From Erythroxylum novogranatense (lineage: Eukaryota; Streptophyta; Magnoliopsida; Malpighiales; Erythroxylaceae), in NCBI GenBank assembly GCA_029891385.1, contig JAIWQS010000251.1, positions 248,001-312,000 on the forward strand: a stretch of DNA of 64,000 bases, written 5' to 3'. Positions within the stretch are counted from its first letter, which is position 1. The number at the start of each line of letters is the position of its first letter. Positions 34,893 through 46,924 of this stretch are shown here, piece by piece. A program made the translations under genes and the position numbers. The notes beneath the pieces are model-generated. The model was not told where the DNA came from and ran no database searches. It saw nothing but the letters and a program-made list of their open reading frames with translations.

Positions 34893-37607
34893 ATTTGACA
34901 CTTCAGATGAACGAATTAGCCTTTGAGTTATTCACAAGAGTTGTAGATCTTGAAATTATCTTTCCATCCACATAAAGAAATCCTTAATCCGATATCAGGA
35001 TGGAAAGTTATAGCAATTTTTACAATCTGTATCGTCTGATGATATCATCATCATCTTAAAATGATGTCATCATCGTCTGCTTTTGTTTTTGACCCCACAG
35101 ATGAAAGATTTGGCTTTTGAGACCTTCATAGAAGTTGTAGCTCTTCATGTCCTCTTTCGAACCATTCAAATAACACCTCAATCAGACATTTCTACAGAAA
35201 GTTATAGCTGTTTCCCCAAAACAGGTTCAGTACGATTGAGGTCATAAACATGGTTGCTTCTTTTGACCATAACTTCTTCTCTAGACCTCCGAATGACTTG
35301 ATTCTTGAACCATTGGATTCATAAGACCTTTATCTTCATCTCCAACAAATCGAACCTATCTGAAATGAAGTGAGAAAGATTAAGTGGAAAAGGTGGGACG
35401 GGTGCAGTGAGTGTGTTCTTAGAGGATTTGAGCTGGTGTTTCCCACTGAACATATTTCAGTGTTTTGATGTTTTCTGAATCAGTAGAGGTCGAAATGAGG
35501 TGATTTCTATTTCAAATGAAAATAGAGACATGGGGCTAAAAATATTATGAAGGAGCCGAGCTACAATGTAGCCTCTAAGAATTCCAAATATGGGTCGGAA
35601 GTTAGGTGTAGTGTTCAGCCTCGGGTCTGATGAACAAACTTCAGTATTTTGGAGATATCTTGAGCTATAGAGCTTCGATCGATCCGATTCTTGAAGCGAT
35701 GGATTCGTAAGACATAGAGGAACATTTCTTTACAAGAAAGTTTTATCAAATGACTTCATTTACCTGATCGAAATAATCAGACAAGATGTCAGTTTTAAAG
35801 ACCAATGAAGGGGCAATTTTGGAAGTTTACTTAAAGGGTTAAGTTTATAGGCTTAAATTGTAGCGCCCCCTCACCGTAGGGTACACATCGGGAAACCCGA
35901 AGGTCGCTCCGACACGTATCCCACGATAAGGGATTTACTACCAGAAAATTTCGCTAAAATCCATGGCATCGAAGTATTTTAAATCACAAAATAACAGTAA
36001 TCAACAAATTAACATCCAAAGTAATAATTATCCAGTACAGTAATCCAATCCAGAATAGACAAGTCTATCAGTCTCCTAACAAAACCAAAAAGGAAACTGA
36101 TACAAACATCTATCCTAAGTCATCCTCAAAACACTAATCCAGCTGACCGACCTATGTGCCATCACGACCCTCGCCAGCTGCTTGGCAGAAAGAAAGATCT
36201 TGAGCTAGAGTCTACTCTATGATCTGAAAAATAGGTTGCAAATTTGGGTGAGTTTGCGAACTCGGTGAGAAACCATCATCGATGGTTCACTCAAATCATG
36301 CATTACGCTTTACGGCGTCTGAGATAGTATAGTAATATTTATTGTCAAGATAATATAACGATTGCGATGTCGATAGCAATTTACGATACATGTAACAATA
36401 AGCGATGAATCAATGAATCGACTTGCCAAGTAACGATCTCTGAGAATTCATGTCATCACATATCTCAAGAATCGTCACAACACGATCAATCATGTAAATG
36501 CAATGCATATGTGACTCTTTCCGATTATTCGATTTTGTGCCCAAGTGCTCATCGAAGAATCGGTGTGGGCGTCGTGATTTCTCCCTGCCAAGCCCGACAA
36601 GACGAGATATGAGCTCAAGCTCTTTTCAATGAAAATAGCAACTTGGGACACATTCCATTATGTGATCATGCATTTATGCATGCGATGTCATGTTCAAGAA
36701 TTTCGGTGTGTGGCTATAAAGCCCAAAGACGGTCGCTCGAGAGTTCAATGGTATGGCTATGAAGCCCAATATTGATCAAGATCACATAACCGCCCAAGTC
36801 GATTCAATAAAACATGCAATTCAATCCAATACATGCCAAGAGTCATACAAGAGTCATACAATTCACTTTTGCATGTAATTCACGTAGAGCATATAAGCAA
36901 ATCAGAATTTGAGAAACCAACTAGGTTACTCACTTGTAACTTCGAGCTCGCTCGAAGTCCCAAAGAATGTCCGTGGAACGACGGTCCAACGGTGCCTCTA
37001 TAACAATAAAGTACAACCCATCACTTATTGCCCAATAAAGCGAAGACAAGAATGCATATGTCTCGGTGAAATAATGTACAATGCATGCTCACGATTCCGG
37101 TGCTAAAAACCCAATTCGACTCTTCATTTAGTTGATTGACAATAATTGATCCATTCCTAAAATCCATCAATTTACCTCAATTAGGATCCCCGATAGCAAT
37201 TTCCTATTCCTTGGGTGAACACATCCATAAAATTCCAATTTAAACTTCAAATCAAATCTAATCCTTAATCACCTCAATCGGTTAATTTCCTAAGTCCTAA
37301 TGCCAAAAGCCTCAAACACTCTTCTTGGACGACTAGGGAAGAGGTTGCGACCAAGGTGCGCTGGGCGTTCACCCGCGTACCACAGTCGACACTGGACGTG
37401 AGCCCTAGCCAAGACGCTTAAACCGCTCGCTCATCGACGAGCTACGCAGACCGCTTTGTCCCTTTGCCGCCAGCGTGTCGAAGCGACTTCAAAGCTTCGT
37501 CGCGCCGGTCGCTCGATAGCCGAACGATCGCAACTCGTCGGTCGGTGGCTCGGATGATCGATCGATCCGCAGCTCGTTCAGATATCGGGTTACTCGCAGC
37601 TTCGCCC

Positions 37608-37940
37608 GCATGCCGAAGCTCCTCACCGCTTCGTCCGCATGCCGAAGCTACTCATCGCCGTCCGCATGCCGAAGCTACTCCCGCTTCGTCGCATGCCGAA
37701 GCTACTCACCGCTTCGTCCGTATGCTGAAGCTCCTCACCGCTCGTCCGCATGCCGAAGCTCCTCACCGCCGTCCGCGATGCCGAAGCTACTCACCGCTCG
37801 TCGTCGATGCTGAAGCTACTCATCGCTGTCGTCGCATGCCGAGCTCCTCACTGCTCGTCCGCATGCCGAGCTCCTCACCGCTCATTCGCATGCCGAGCTC
37901 CTCACGACTCGCCCGCATGCCGAGCTCCTCACCGCTGTGC
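37608..37940. repeat. GCATGCCGAAGCTCCTCACCG minisatellite of K2
   Basis: About 12 units of 27-29 bp. Nine keep the palindrome GCATGC (37608, 37637, 37664, 37691, 37748, 37834, 37861, 37888, 37915); three have it altered. It opens long shadow reading frames in all three plus frames (for example 37464-38000), which are not genes. Confidence 0.95.
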
Positions 37941-38534
37941 GGTCTCCAACCTAAATCAACTACGCACAGCTCTCCTTCTTCCCCAACACATAGCTTTTAA
38001 ACACACCAGTCCAGGATTTCCAGATTTCCGATTCTGCAACTCACCAGTAACTCAATACACTATCATCATCGGCAACCTTAGCATATTCAATCATCCATAT
38101 AACCTTATCCATCAACAAATCGATAATCTACCTCCACAAATCCACACTTCGACCCTATACACTCCTACGGCAATCATCAATAACAAAACCCATCCATAAA
38201 CACTCACAACTACCCGATCAAATATAATAAATGCCATAAATACAGTAAGAATCATCCATAACAACATCAAAGCTCTTAAAACTTACCAAATCACAGATCA
38301 AGCTACGGATTCCTCAAAATCCTCCAAACCCTAAAATCCTTCAAGCTCAACGATTCACTAATCCCCAGCCTCTAACCTTCACCAATAATAATCAATCGCT
38401 TAACCTCATCTCAAGGAAATAATCCATAAAGAAAATCGAGGAATCCTTACCAATGGGAGGAAATCGCAAGTCACGAGAGGGGAAGAAGAGAAACGTGAAA
38501 TTGCTTAGGTGTTTTCCCAAATTCCTCAAACCTA

Positions 38535-38544
38535 GTATTTATAG
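38535..38544 (-). promoter_or_regulatory. LTR TATA box of K2
   Basis: CTATAAATAC on the minus strand. K1 has CTATAAATA at 42365. Confidence 0.65.
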
Positions 38545-39081
38545 ACCTAAGTCTCCAAGTCGGTCAAATTTGGTCTCTAAATCCCAATGGTTCCACATAA
38601 TTATTTCCTATCGGTAAAATTCTAAATTTTCATTGCCATTGGACGATGCTTTCAGATCTTTGTAGGTCGATCGATCGATCGCCAAAAACTTTCCGGTCCG
38701 GGCATTATCTCCTAATTTCACGAGAATTTCCTATAAGCCATTATAAATTGCCAGTCACTCATAAACAGTATCAAATCAGTCAATTGCACTCGATTACTCA
38801 AATTCTCAATTAACTCTCAATCCAGTCAGTTTCAGTCAACTCAGCCAGTTCTTACTTACAATTAAATACCGGAAATCATGAATGCATGTACCTATGGATA
38901 AATGCATATGCATTAAACCTGTTCCTCTACAATTAGAGGCCAGTAACATGCTCATTCAATGAATGCAGTGAAACCTATCAGTATGACTCATAATAACCAA
39001 AATACCCTTAATGACAGTGACGAGATGTTACATAAATGGAGGAGCTTATGGGTCATTCCTTATTCATTAATTGACCTGGAA

Positions 39082-39090
39082 CTATAAAAG
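39082..39090 (+). promoter_or_regulatory. TATA box of G3 5' LTR
   Basis: CTATAAAAG; an identical box lies at 46916-46924 in the 3' LTR and GTATAAATAG in G2. About 265 bp downstream a GATGAGGTAAGA splice-donor-like sequence follows. Confidence 0.7.
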
Positions 39091-41082
39091 CAAGGGGCTG
39101 TAGTTGTTTGGAGGAGAATCACGATTATTGCCCAAAAGACTTAAAAGAAATAAGAGAAAGAAGAGAGAGGGGAGAGCACTTTCGGATGAGAGAAAATGAA
39201 AGAGAAAGAGAGGGAAAGCATAGGGTTTTCGATTTTTGGGAGATCTCAAGGAGATTTTGAGTTGTTTCAAGGAAAAAAGGATGAAAGATGATGAAAGCTT
39301 CCTTCCAAACCAAGATGCATCCGAAAATGGTGAAGGATGAGGTAAGACCCAAAATTTTGATTTGTGAATTTTGGAAGAGTTTTGGTTTAGAATCATGAAA
39401 AAGGGAATGGGTTTGTGGAGTATGAAGTTAATTTTGTTGATTGCTAAGTATTATGGGTTTAATTTTGGATGGAAATTTATTAGGGTTTATGCCCAAATTT
39501 GGAATTTGGAGATTTTGGAAATTTGTGATTTAGAAAGCTTGAATATATGAGGGATTTATGTTTTCTAAGTTCAATTTGAGGATTAAGTTATTTATGATGT
39601 TGAATTTGGGTGAAATTGCTTTAGGTGAAGTTAAATTGGAAGAAAGAAGGAATCAATGGACAAATTGGAGCGAGGAACAAGTTTCTAGTGTTAATTCGAG
39701 GTGGGTAATGTGTTTATAAATTGAATTTATAAGCCACTATTGCTTTCTTTAAATAAAGAGATTTTCTAATTTCAATTGCATCATAAATGTTGCATCATTG
39801 TATGAATGTTTTGAAAAATCATTTTTGATTCAATACATGGACTTTGGATGAATTGCAACATACATTGTGTTATGCCTCGAAAGATTTCATGGCATTGTGT
39901 ATATTCGTAAAAGAGTATTCGATTAATTGATTTGAGCATGATATGTGCTTTTGTATGGGCAAGAGAGAACCTATTTCGTTAAGTCACGTGCACGTTGACC
40001 CCCCTTAGCCGTCTCCTGGCTGCCTGCTTGAGGCTTACGAGATCCGTAAAATGGACTCGTCGTGTTTACGGTAAACTTCGGTTTCCGTCGTGTTTATGAA
40101 ACTCTCGAGCCATTTGTGTGCGTTGCATATGTGATACGACATTGCATCTATAAATTGTCAAGTCGATGCATTCATGTTTTGTAATCGATGGATTTATGGC
40201 TGAAAGCCTAAGAATCATGCGTTTTACAAACTGCGAGTTTGACTACAGCAAGAAAAGAACTTTTATAAACGTGCTTAATGGATTTCAAAGAAATGTTTTT
40301 CTAAGACCAGAGAAGGAAAAAGATTTCAAGGGTTTTGCTTATCCATTCGTTTTATAAACATATTATCCACGAGCTTTGTGCTCACCCCCCTTTCATCCCC
40401 ATCTCCAGGTTTTCGAGCGGGAGATCGGATGAAAGAATGACAAGACGTGTTATTCGATTTTGTATCATTTGTATTTTGTAAAAAATGGGATTTTTGTATT
40501 GGGTTGTATATTGAATTGAGGAATTAATGGGAATTGGAATTGTATAATGTGTGTTGAATATGGACATGTAGATATAGGATTGCGTTTGTTGTGTTGGATT
40601 CCGGACGGAGAGTCCGATGGTACTGGTTATATTGTGAGAAATATAGAAGTGTCTTTTGAACACTTTGCAGGTTTTGAGTTTAATAGAAGGCAGTCGTTAT
40701 GCTGCCAAAATTTTAGTGAAATGGGTATAAGAATGAGAATTGAGATTTATTTGAGTGCATAAGAAAACGATTATGAATTGAGAAATTGATTAAGGAAGGC
40801 GGAAGAAATGAAAAAGAAAGGAATGAGAAAAAGAGAAAAAAAAATTATACCGGTTTCGGATTGGATCAGTCTTAAGATTTCCAACGCGACCATTTTGACT
40901 CTTTTCTAAGATATTTATGCGGGTGTCGAAAATTGGTTTCGATTCGTTTTGATTCGATACCTTCGTATTTGTTTCGCGTTTGCTTCTGTATGTTGTGATT
41001 CGATTTATTCAATTTGAATCCGCTTCGTGTTTCCTTCATTTTTCGGTTAGGATCCGGTCTCCGGATCGGGTCCCAACATTTG

Positions 41083-41094
41083 TGGTATCAGAGC
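41083..41094 (+). promoter_or_regulatory. primer binding site of G3
   Basis: TGGTATCAGAGC four bases after the LTR end; tRNA-Met type. Confidence 0.93.
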
Positions 41095-41666
41095 CCAGTA
41101 ATATGATCTTACTTGGGCGTATGTGTATGAGTAAGAAATGGATAAGTGTTTGTGAGGATAAGATTGATCTTATGAGAACGTGGGCATGATGTGTTTGTCT
41201 TTCATGAATTATTTGACGAATCTAAATGATGGTATGATTGAGGTGATGAGTTATATGATTGAATTAGTGAGAGTGGGATATTGATGTGAATAAGTGTTCA
41301 TGAATTATTCGAGGAATTACAGTGACTATTTGATTTAAGTGTCAAGAGTATGATTGATTTTAAGATTGTGTGTATGGAAATTAAGATTAGAAATTCATAA
41401 TGAGTTTGGATGATTTGACTTCGAAGATCTAGGAGCTGCAACAGCAGAATACGTGAAAGATGAGCTTAATGATAGGGATATATGTATTGATATGGTATGG
41501 GTGCTATGTGACTTAAGAATTTAGAAATTGTGAGAGATTGAGAATATGTATTATGAGGATATTAGATAAGAAAAGTGATTGAATATGATTATTTCGTAGA
41601 AATTATTTGAGAGAATAAGTTACTTAGTGATTATTCAGATAGGAATTTCGAGGGCAAAATTCTTAT

Positions 41667-41680
41667 AAGAGGGGGAGAAT
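41667..41680 (+). promoter_or_regulatory. polypurine tract of G3
   Basis: AAGAGGGGGAGAAT directly before TGTTGGACCCC. Confidence 0.92.
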
Positions 41681-42364
41681 TGTTGGACCCCGATCTTTCG
41701 GTAGAAATTAGAAATATTAAATGGAATTAAATGAGTGTGTTTGTGTAACATCCCGTTACTGTTAGCAAGGGTATTCTGGTAAATTGGGACAAACTGATAG
41801 GTTGCATTGCATTCACTGACTGAGCATGCTACTGGCCTCTAAGTATAGAGGAACAGGTTATTGCATACGCATTTATTCATAGGTACATGCATTCATGATT
41901 TTCCGGTATTGAATTGCAAACTGGAACTGACTGGATCGAGAGTTAAATGAGAAAGTAGAGTAATTGAGTTCAAATTACTGATTTAGAATTGTTTATGAGT
42001 GATTGGTAACTGATAGTAGTTTATAGGAGGTTTTCTGGAAGTTCGGGAGAAAATGCCCGGACCAGAAATATTTGAGTGATGAACCATCGATCGCGATAGT
42101 CTTGAGAAAATTGAATTATGGAAGTTGAAAATGGAAATTGGAGTATAGAATCATGAGTGATATGATTTAGCGTTTTATAGGAATTTTTTGGAATTTTTAG
42201 AGTTATGGGTTCGGATCGGAAAATGACTTGAGACCGATAGATTCGATTCCTGCCCAAAACCGATCGACAAATGGCATGGGAAGAACTGATTTGTGATTTT
42301 GAGAATATAATCGTTGAACTATTGAAATTTAGAGACTAAAATCTGGTGATATGGAGACTTAGTT

Positions 42365-42373
42365 CTATAAATA
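42365..42373 (+). promoter_or_regulatory. LTR TATA box of K1
   Basis: CTATAAATA about 620 bp into the LTR, matching the K2 box in place and sequence. Confidence 0.65.
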
Positions 42374-42838
42374 TTAGGGTTGAATGAAATTTGGGAGAAA
42401 TTGGCTAAGGCATACGAAGTTTCTTCTTCTCTCCTCCACGGTGAGTCTCGATCTCTCCCTTGGTATGAGTTTGCGATTGTTTCCTTACTGGATCTCTTCC
42501 TTGTGTAAGGTTAACTGGTTATTTGTGTTTAATGAAGGATTGAGGAGCTTGAGAATGTTGATCGTGGAGGTTTGAAGGTTTTAGGGTTTACGGTGATTTT
42601 TGAGGGATTTTGTGGATTGATCGTCGATTGGTAAGTTTTAATGGTTTTAATGTTGTTATTGATGGTTTCTACTGCATTTATGACATTTATTAGGGTTGAT
42701 TTGAGTAGTTGAAGTGTTTTAATGGGAGTTTTAGAGAGAAATGATGAAGGTCGCATGAGAAGAGGCGAACGAGGTTACACGTCATGATTTAATAAAATTA
42801 TTTATTTATTCGCCATGACGAAGCAGAAAAGTTAACGC

Positions 42839-42961
42839 GTCGCGACAAGCCTTTGGCTTGCGTCATGGCGAGCCGAAAGTGGAGCGTCGTCGTCGCGCTT
42901 AACGTCTGCGTGCGTCGCGGCGTAGGCCGCAAGGTCGCGACGTAGGCCGCAAGGTCGCGAC
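42839..42961. repeat. GTCGCGAC array of K1
   Basis: GTCGCGAC at 42839, 42934 and 42954; the last two sit in a 20-bp direct repeat GTAGGCCGCAAGGTCGCGAC. CpG-dense in an AT-rich LTR. K2 has the GCATGC array in the same interval between TATA box and the ACCGTTGGA landmark. Confidence 0.88.
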
Positions 42962-45683
42962 GAATGGATTGTTTCATTGGTACATAGTTTGGTTTATTGG
43001 ACATAACTTTTGGTGTAGACCTCCGATTGAGGTGATTCCAGATTTGTTATGAACTAGGGATAGAGGTCTACCATTGAGAATAATTATAAGAGCTCGAATT
43101 GATTTAATTGGAATTGAATGATAGAGAATTGGATCAATTATGTTTCATGTGTGACCTAAGTGTCAAATTGAGACTATTGAAGTTTTAATTGAGAATTTCA
43201 ATGGATGTTATGACTCAATGAACAGGGAATTGCTATAGGGAATACAAATTGAAGAAAATTGACTGAATTTAGGATTGAATCAAATCAGGATTGATCCGAC
43301 TGAATGACGAGTTAGAATTTGGCCTATGAGATACCAAAATTGGGATTTAGAGCCGGAAATCGTGAACACGCATTGTACATCATTTTAATGAGACATATGC
43401 ATTATTGCACCGTTTAATTGTAATTGAGCGATTAGTAATGGATGTCATCAGATGTTATAGAGGCACCGTTGGATCGTCGTTCCACGGGCATTCTTTGGGA
43501 CTTCGTGTAATAGCTCAAGTAATAAAGTGAGTAACCTAGTTGGTTTCTCAAATTCTTGAGTGTCTAAATGTTCATCAGTAAATTACTTGATAACGTGAAG
43601 TACATGATTCTTGAATTATATGTGATTGGATTACATCAGTATTATTCTTGAAATGTAAATGGTCGAGTTGCATGTTCTTCAGATAGAATCGAACAATGTG
43701 AATTGCAATCGTATGACCGCATGACTCACTTTGAAAAGGGTGCGATTGAATTGTATGTGTTTATTGTATTGGATTGGATTATGAATTATCGATTCATCGT
43801 TACATCGGGCTTTATAGCCATACATCGTAAATTATGAATCACTAAATCTTGAATTCTTGTAAGTTCTTGAGAGATACACAATCGGGCTTTTATAGCCATA
43901 TCTTGAGCTATGAATATCAATTTATTGAACATCGCATTGCATGCATAAATGCATGATCGATAAAGGATCGTGACCCAAGTTGCTAATTTCACTGAAAAGA
44001 GCCTAGAGCTCGAACACTGTACTGTCCGGGCTTAGCCCGAGGGGAGAAATCCCTGACGCGCGTCCCCCACTGAACACTGACTGAGCACTTGGGCGCAACA
44101 CTAAATAATCGGAAAGAGTCTCATATGCATCATATACTTGCCTGACTGAACTGCCAAATTGTGTGACGATTTCTGAACTGTGTGATGCCATAATTTACTG
44201 TAAATTGTGATGTGATACTGTAAACTATTCTATGCTACTGAAATATTGTTACGACATCGATAATCGATATAGACTATCGTATAATCGTTATATAATGTAA
44301 ATTGATATTATCAGGTCGTGTCAGCACGCATTTATGAATGCATGATTTGAGTGAACCATCGATGATAGTTTCTCACCGAGTTCGCAAACTCACCCAACAT
44401 TGCAATTATTTTTCAGAATGAAGAGTACCCGTTAGCAAACGGGAGTATGTCATGAGGATTCAAGTGAAGGTCAAGTCGAGGATCGTTCGGTTCGCATTGC
44501 ACGTCTTTACTTTTGTACTAAAGTGCTTATTTTGTATTTATAAAATTGACCTAAGTGGCTTTTGAAAATGAGTGTATCCTATTGGACGTGGTTGAATGAG
44601 TACCCAAAATTGAGTATAGAATTCCGCGCAATTGTTATAGAAAGTAATGTACCGATTTTCTGAACGAGTTGTTAGCATGCCATTCTCGCGGGGCACGGAC
44701 CTGGATATCACTGTGGATGTCGGGTTCGGATCCTGCGGGTGTGGGGTGTTACAGTTTGTATAGGTATTGTGTTATAGATGTTATTGTACTTAAAGGAGAA
44801 TGATGAGAAATGAAGTGATTGGTTTTGATGACTTTGAAATTTGAGTGGAGTTGCATGAATTATGAAAGTCAAAATGAACTAGTTGATTGAAATGGAAGTT
44901 GAAAAGTAAGAAATAATTAGTGAAAGTGTTATGTTTTGAAGAAAATTTGAAAAGTTTGACTTTTTGGAGTAAAGAGTTGACTTTTGATTTAGGCAAATTT
45001 TTGAGGAAATAATCTTCATGAAATTGTAGATTTTGTTGAGAGCTTTTCGTAGCCATAAAGTATGTTATTTTTCGATATCAGGATTGAAAGTTATGATCTT
45101 TGAAAGTTAAGTGTATTTTACTTGATTTGAAAAATGTTATTAAGAGTAAGATTGTGTATGACTTTTGTGAAAGAGAAATGTATATGCGCATATCCTTTGG
45201 TGTTGAGTTTGATATGGGGAAATGACTTTGAAATAGTTTATTGGAGAGTTGAATTGTGTTTGAGATGAATTAGTTGAAGAGTTTGCGGTAGTGGGTGAAT
45301 ATGTGAAGTTGATGTGTTGATATGAGAAGTTTATGTGTTGGAATGGTGCTTAGAGACTTCTATGGCAAATCTGTATTGATTTAGATGGATTTAGCCAAAG
45401 TGGTCTTAATGAAAGTGATAGATTATGTTTTTATCTTTCCATTGATATAAAGCACGAAAATATTGGACAAGGGAGTAGAAAGTTATGATTTTTTTAGAAG
45501 TTCTGATGCTGTTTAGTGTGAAGCTGACCGACCAGTCAGCTTTGTGTGGAGTTTTTGACCCATTTAGAGGTCGATTTGATTCTTAAGGCCTTCATGAAAG
45601 TTGTAGAGGGTTCTTTTACCTTTCCATAGACACTGAGTTTGTCAAATTTGGAGTTCTAAGTCAAAAGTTATGCGTCTTATAAG

Positions 45684-45896
45684 TTGAGACGTTCTGGAGA
45701 AAAATGAGACGAACTGTTCATTGTTTCAGTTACTGTTCATCGTCTTAGTTTGACTTTTTGCGTCTCAGTTTGACCATCTCAGTTACTGTTCATCGTCTCA
45801 GTTACTGTTCATCGAAATGAGATGAACTGTTCATCGTCTCAGTTGACTTTTTGCGTCTCAGTTTGACCGACTTCGTCTTAGTTTGACTAAACATCT
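45684..45896. repeat. GTCTCAGTTACTGTTCATC minisatellite of G3 (3' LTR)
   Basis: Copy of the array at 34674-34892 with a few substitutions (for example GAGATGA for GAGACGA near 45816, which weakens the hairpin). Confidence 0.88.
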
Positions 45897-46915
45897 TCTG
45901 GTCTAAATTTGACACTTCAGATGAACGAATTAGCCTTTGAGTTATTCATAAGATTGTAGATCTTGAAATTATCTTTCCATCCACATAAAGAAATCCTTAA
46001 TCCGATATCAGGATGGAAAGTTATAGCAATTTTTGCAATCTGTATCGTCTAATGATGTCATCATCGTCTTAAAATGACGTCATCATCGTCTGCTTTTGTT
46101 TTTGACCCCACAGATGAAAGATTTGGCTTTTGAGACCTTCATAGAAGTTGTAGCTCTTCATGTCCTCTTTCGAACCATTCAAATAACACCTCAATCAGAC
46201 ATTTCTACAGAAAGTTATAGCTGTTTCCCCGAAACAGGTTCAGTACGATTGAGGTCATAAACATGGTTGCTTCTTTTGACCATAACTTCTTCTCTAGACC
46301 TCCGAATGACTTGATTCTTGAACCATTGGATTCATAAGACCTTTATCTTCATCTCCACCAAATATAAGCTATCTGAAATGAAGTGAGAAAGATTAAGTGG
46401 AAAAGGTGGGACGGGTGCAGTGAGTGTGTTCTTAGAGGATTTGAGCTGGTGTTTCCCACTGAACATATTTCAGTGTTTTGATGTTTTCTGAATCAGTAGA
46501 GGTCAAAATGAGGTGATTTCTATTTCAAATGAAAATAGAGACATGGTGCTACAAATTTTATGAAGGAGCCGAGCTACAATGTAGCCTCTAAGACTTCCAA
46601 ATATGGGTCGGAAGTTAGGTGTAGTGTTCAGCCTCGGGTCTGAAGAACAAACTTCAGTATTTTGGAGATATCTTGAGCTATAGAGCTCCGATCGATCCGA
46701 TTCTTGAATCGATGGATTCGTAAGACATAGAGGAACATTTCTTCAGAAGAACGTTTTATCAAATGACTTCATTTACCTGATTGAAATAATCAGACAAGAT
46801 GTCAGTTTTAAAGACCAATGAACGGGCAATTTTGGAAGTTTACTTAAAGGGTTAAGTTTATAGGCTTAAATGGAGGGCCTTATGGGTCATTCCTTATTCA
46901 TTAATTGACCTGGCA

Positions 46916-46924
46916 CTATAAAAG
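46916..46924 (+). promoter_or_regulatory. TATA box of G3 3' LTR
   Basis: CTATAAAAG, same position as 39082 in the 5' LTR. Confidence 0.7.

Larger units (their letters stand above)
35859..39032 (-). mobile_element. solo LTR of family K (K2), reverse
   Basis: A 3.17-kb unit TGTAGCGCCC to GAGATGTTACA on plus, flanked by TAAAT (35854-35858 and 39033-39037). The intact site is visible at 46866-46871 in the other LTR. Same family as K1: shared landmarks include the AACGGTGCC region (36985; 43463 in K1) and the ends. No coding domains. Sense is minus by its TATA box. The right-hand third holds a GC-rich array (37608-37940). Confidence 0.9.
33687..41078 (+). repeat. G3 5' LTR (with nested K2)
   Basis: TGTTGGACCCCGATC to GATCGGGTCCCAACA. 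Contains a hairpin-rich minisatellite at 34674-34892, one 190-bp unit (35549), the K2 insertion (35859-39032), the TATA box at 39082, and about 2 kb of AT-rich sequence after it without a supportable gene. Confidence 0.93.
41079..41680 (+). other. G3 interior, 602 bp, deleted gag-pol
   Basis: Between the LTRs. It starts TTTG plus primer site, and near 41399 has a short gag-start-like piece (MSLDDLTSKI, then a stop). It ends with the phrase FEGKILI before the polypurine tract, typical of the end of gypsy polyproteins. Nothing of protease, RT, RNase H or integrase remains, so it looks like an autonomous interior with all but its edges deleted. Confidence 0.8.
41744..44753 (+). mobile_element. 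solo LTR of family K (K1)
   Basis: A 3.01-kb unit TGTAACATCCCG to GGGTGTTACA flanked by GTTTG (41739-41743 and 44754-44758); the intact site is in the other LTR at about 33735. No coding domain, primer site or polypurine tract. TATA box at 42365, donor-like CGGTGAGTC near 42440, GTCGCGAC array at 42839-42961. Clearly related to K2 although large stretches differ. Confidence 0.93.

Noticed and set aside
37464..38199. Overlapping plus-strand frames of 67-178 residues rich in Ala, Ser, Arg and Pro
   Set aside because: They are translations of the GCATGCCGAAGC minisatellite of K2; all three frames open because of repeat composition.
39082..39396. Minus-strand frames rich in Phe, Leu, Ser (also 46887-47231 and 49622-49913)
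   Set aside because: GA-rich leader-like LTR sequence read backwards; low complexity and shared only because the LTRs are copies.
40382..40663. 93-residue minus frame conserved at 48213-48494 and partly at 26181
   Set aside because: Conservation comes from LTR identity; the G2 copy breaks the frame and substitution pattern is not codon-like.
41744..44753. K1 as a full element with short LTRs
   Set aside because: No internal repeat of the ends, no primer site or polypurine tract; perfect 5-bp duplication around one TG..CA unit fits a solo LTR.
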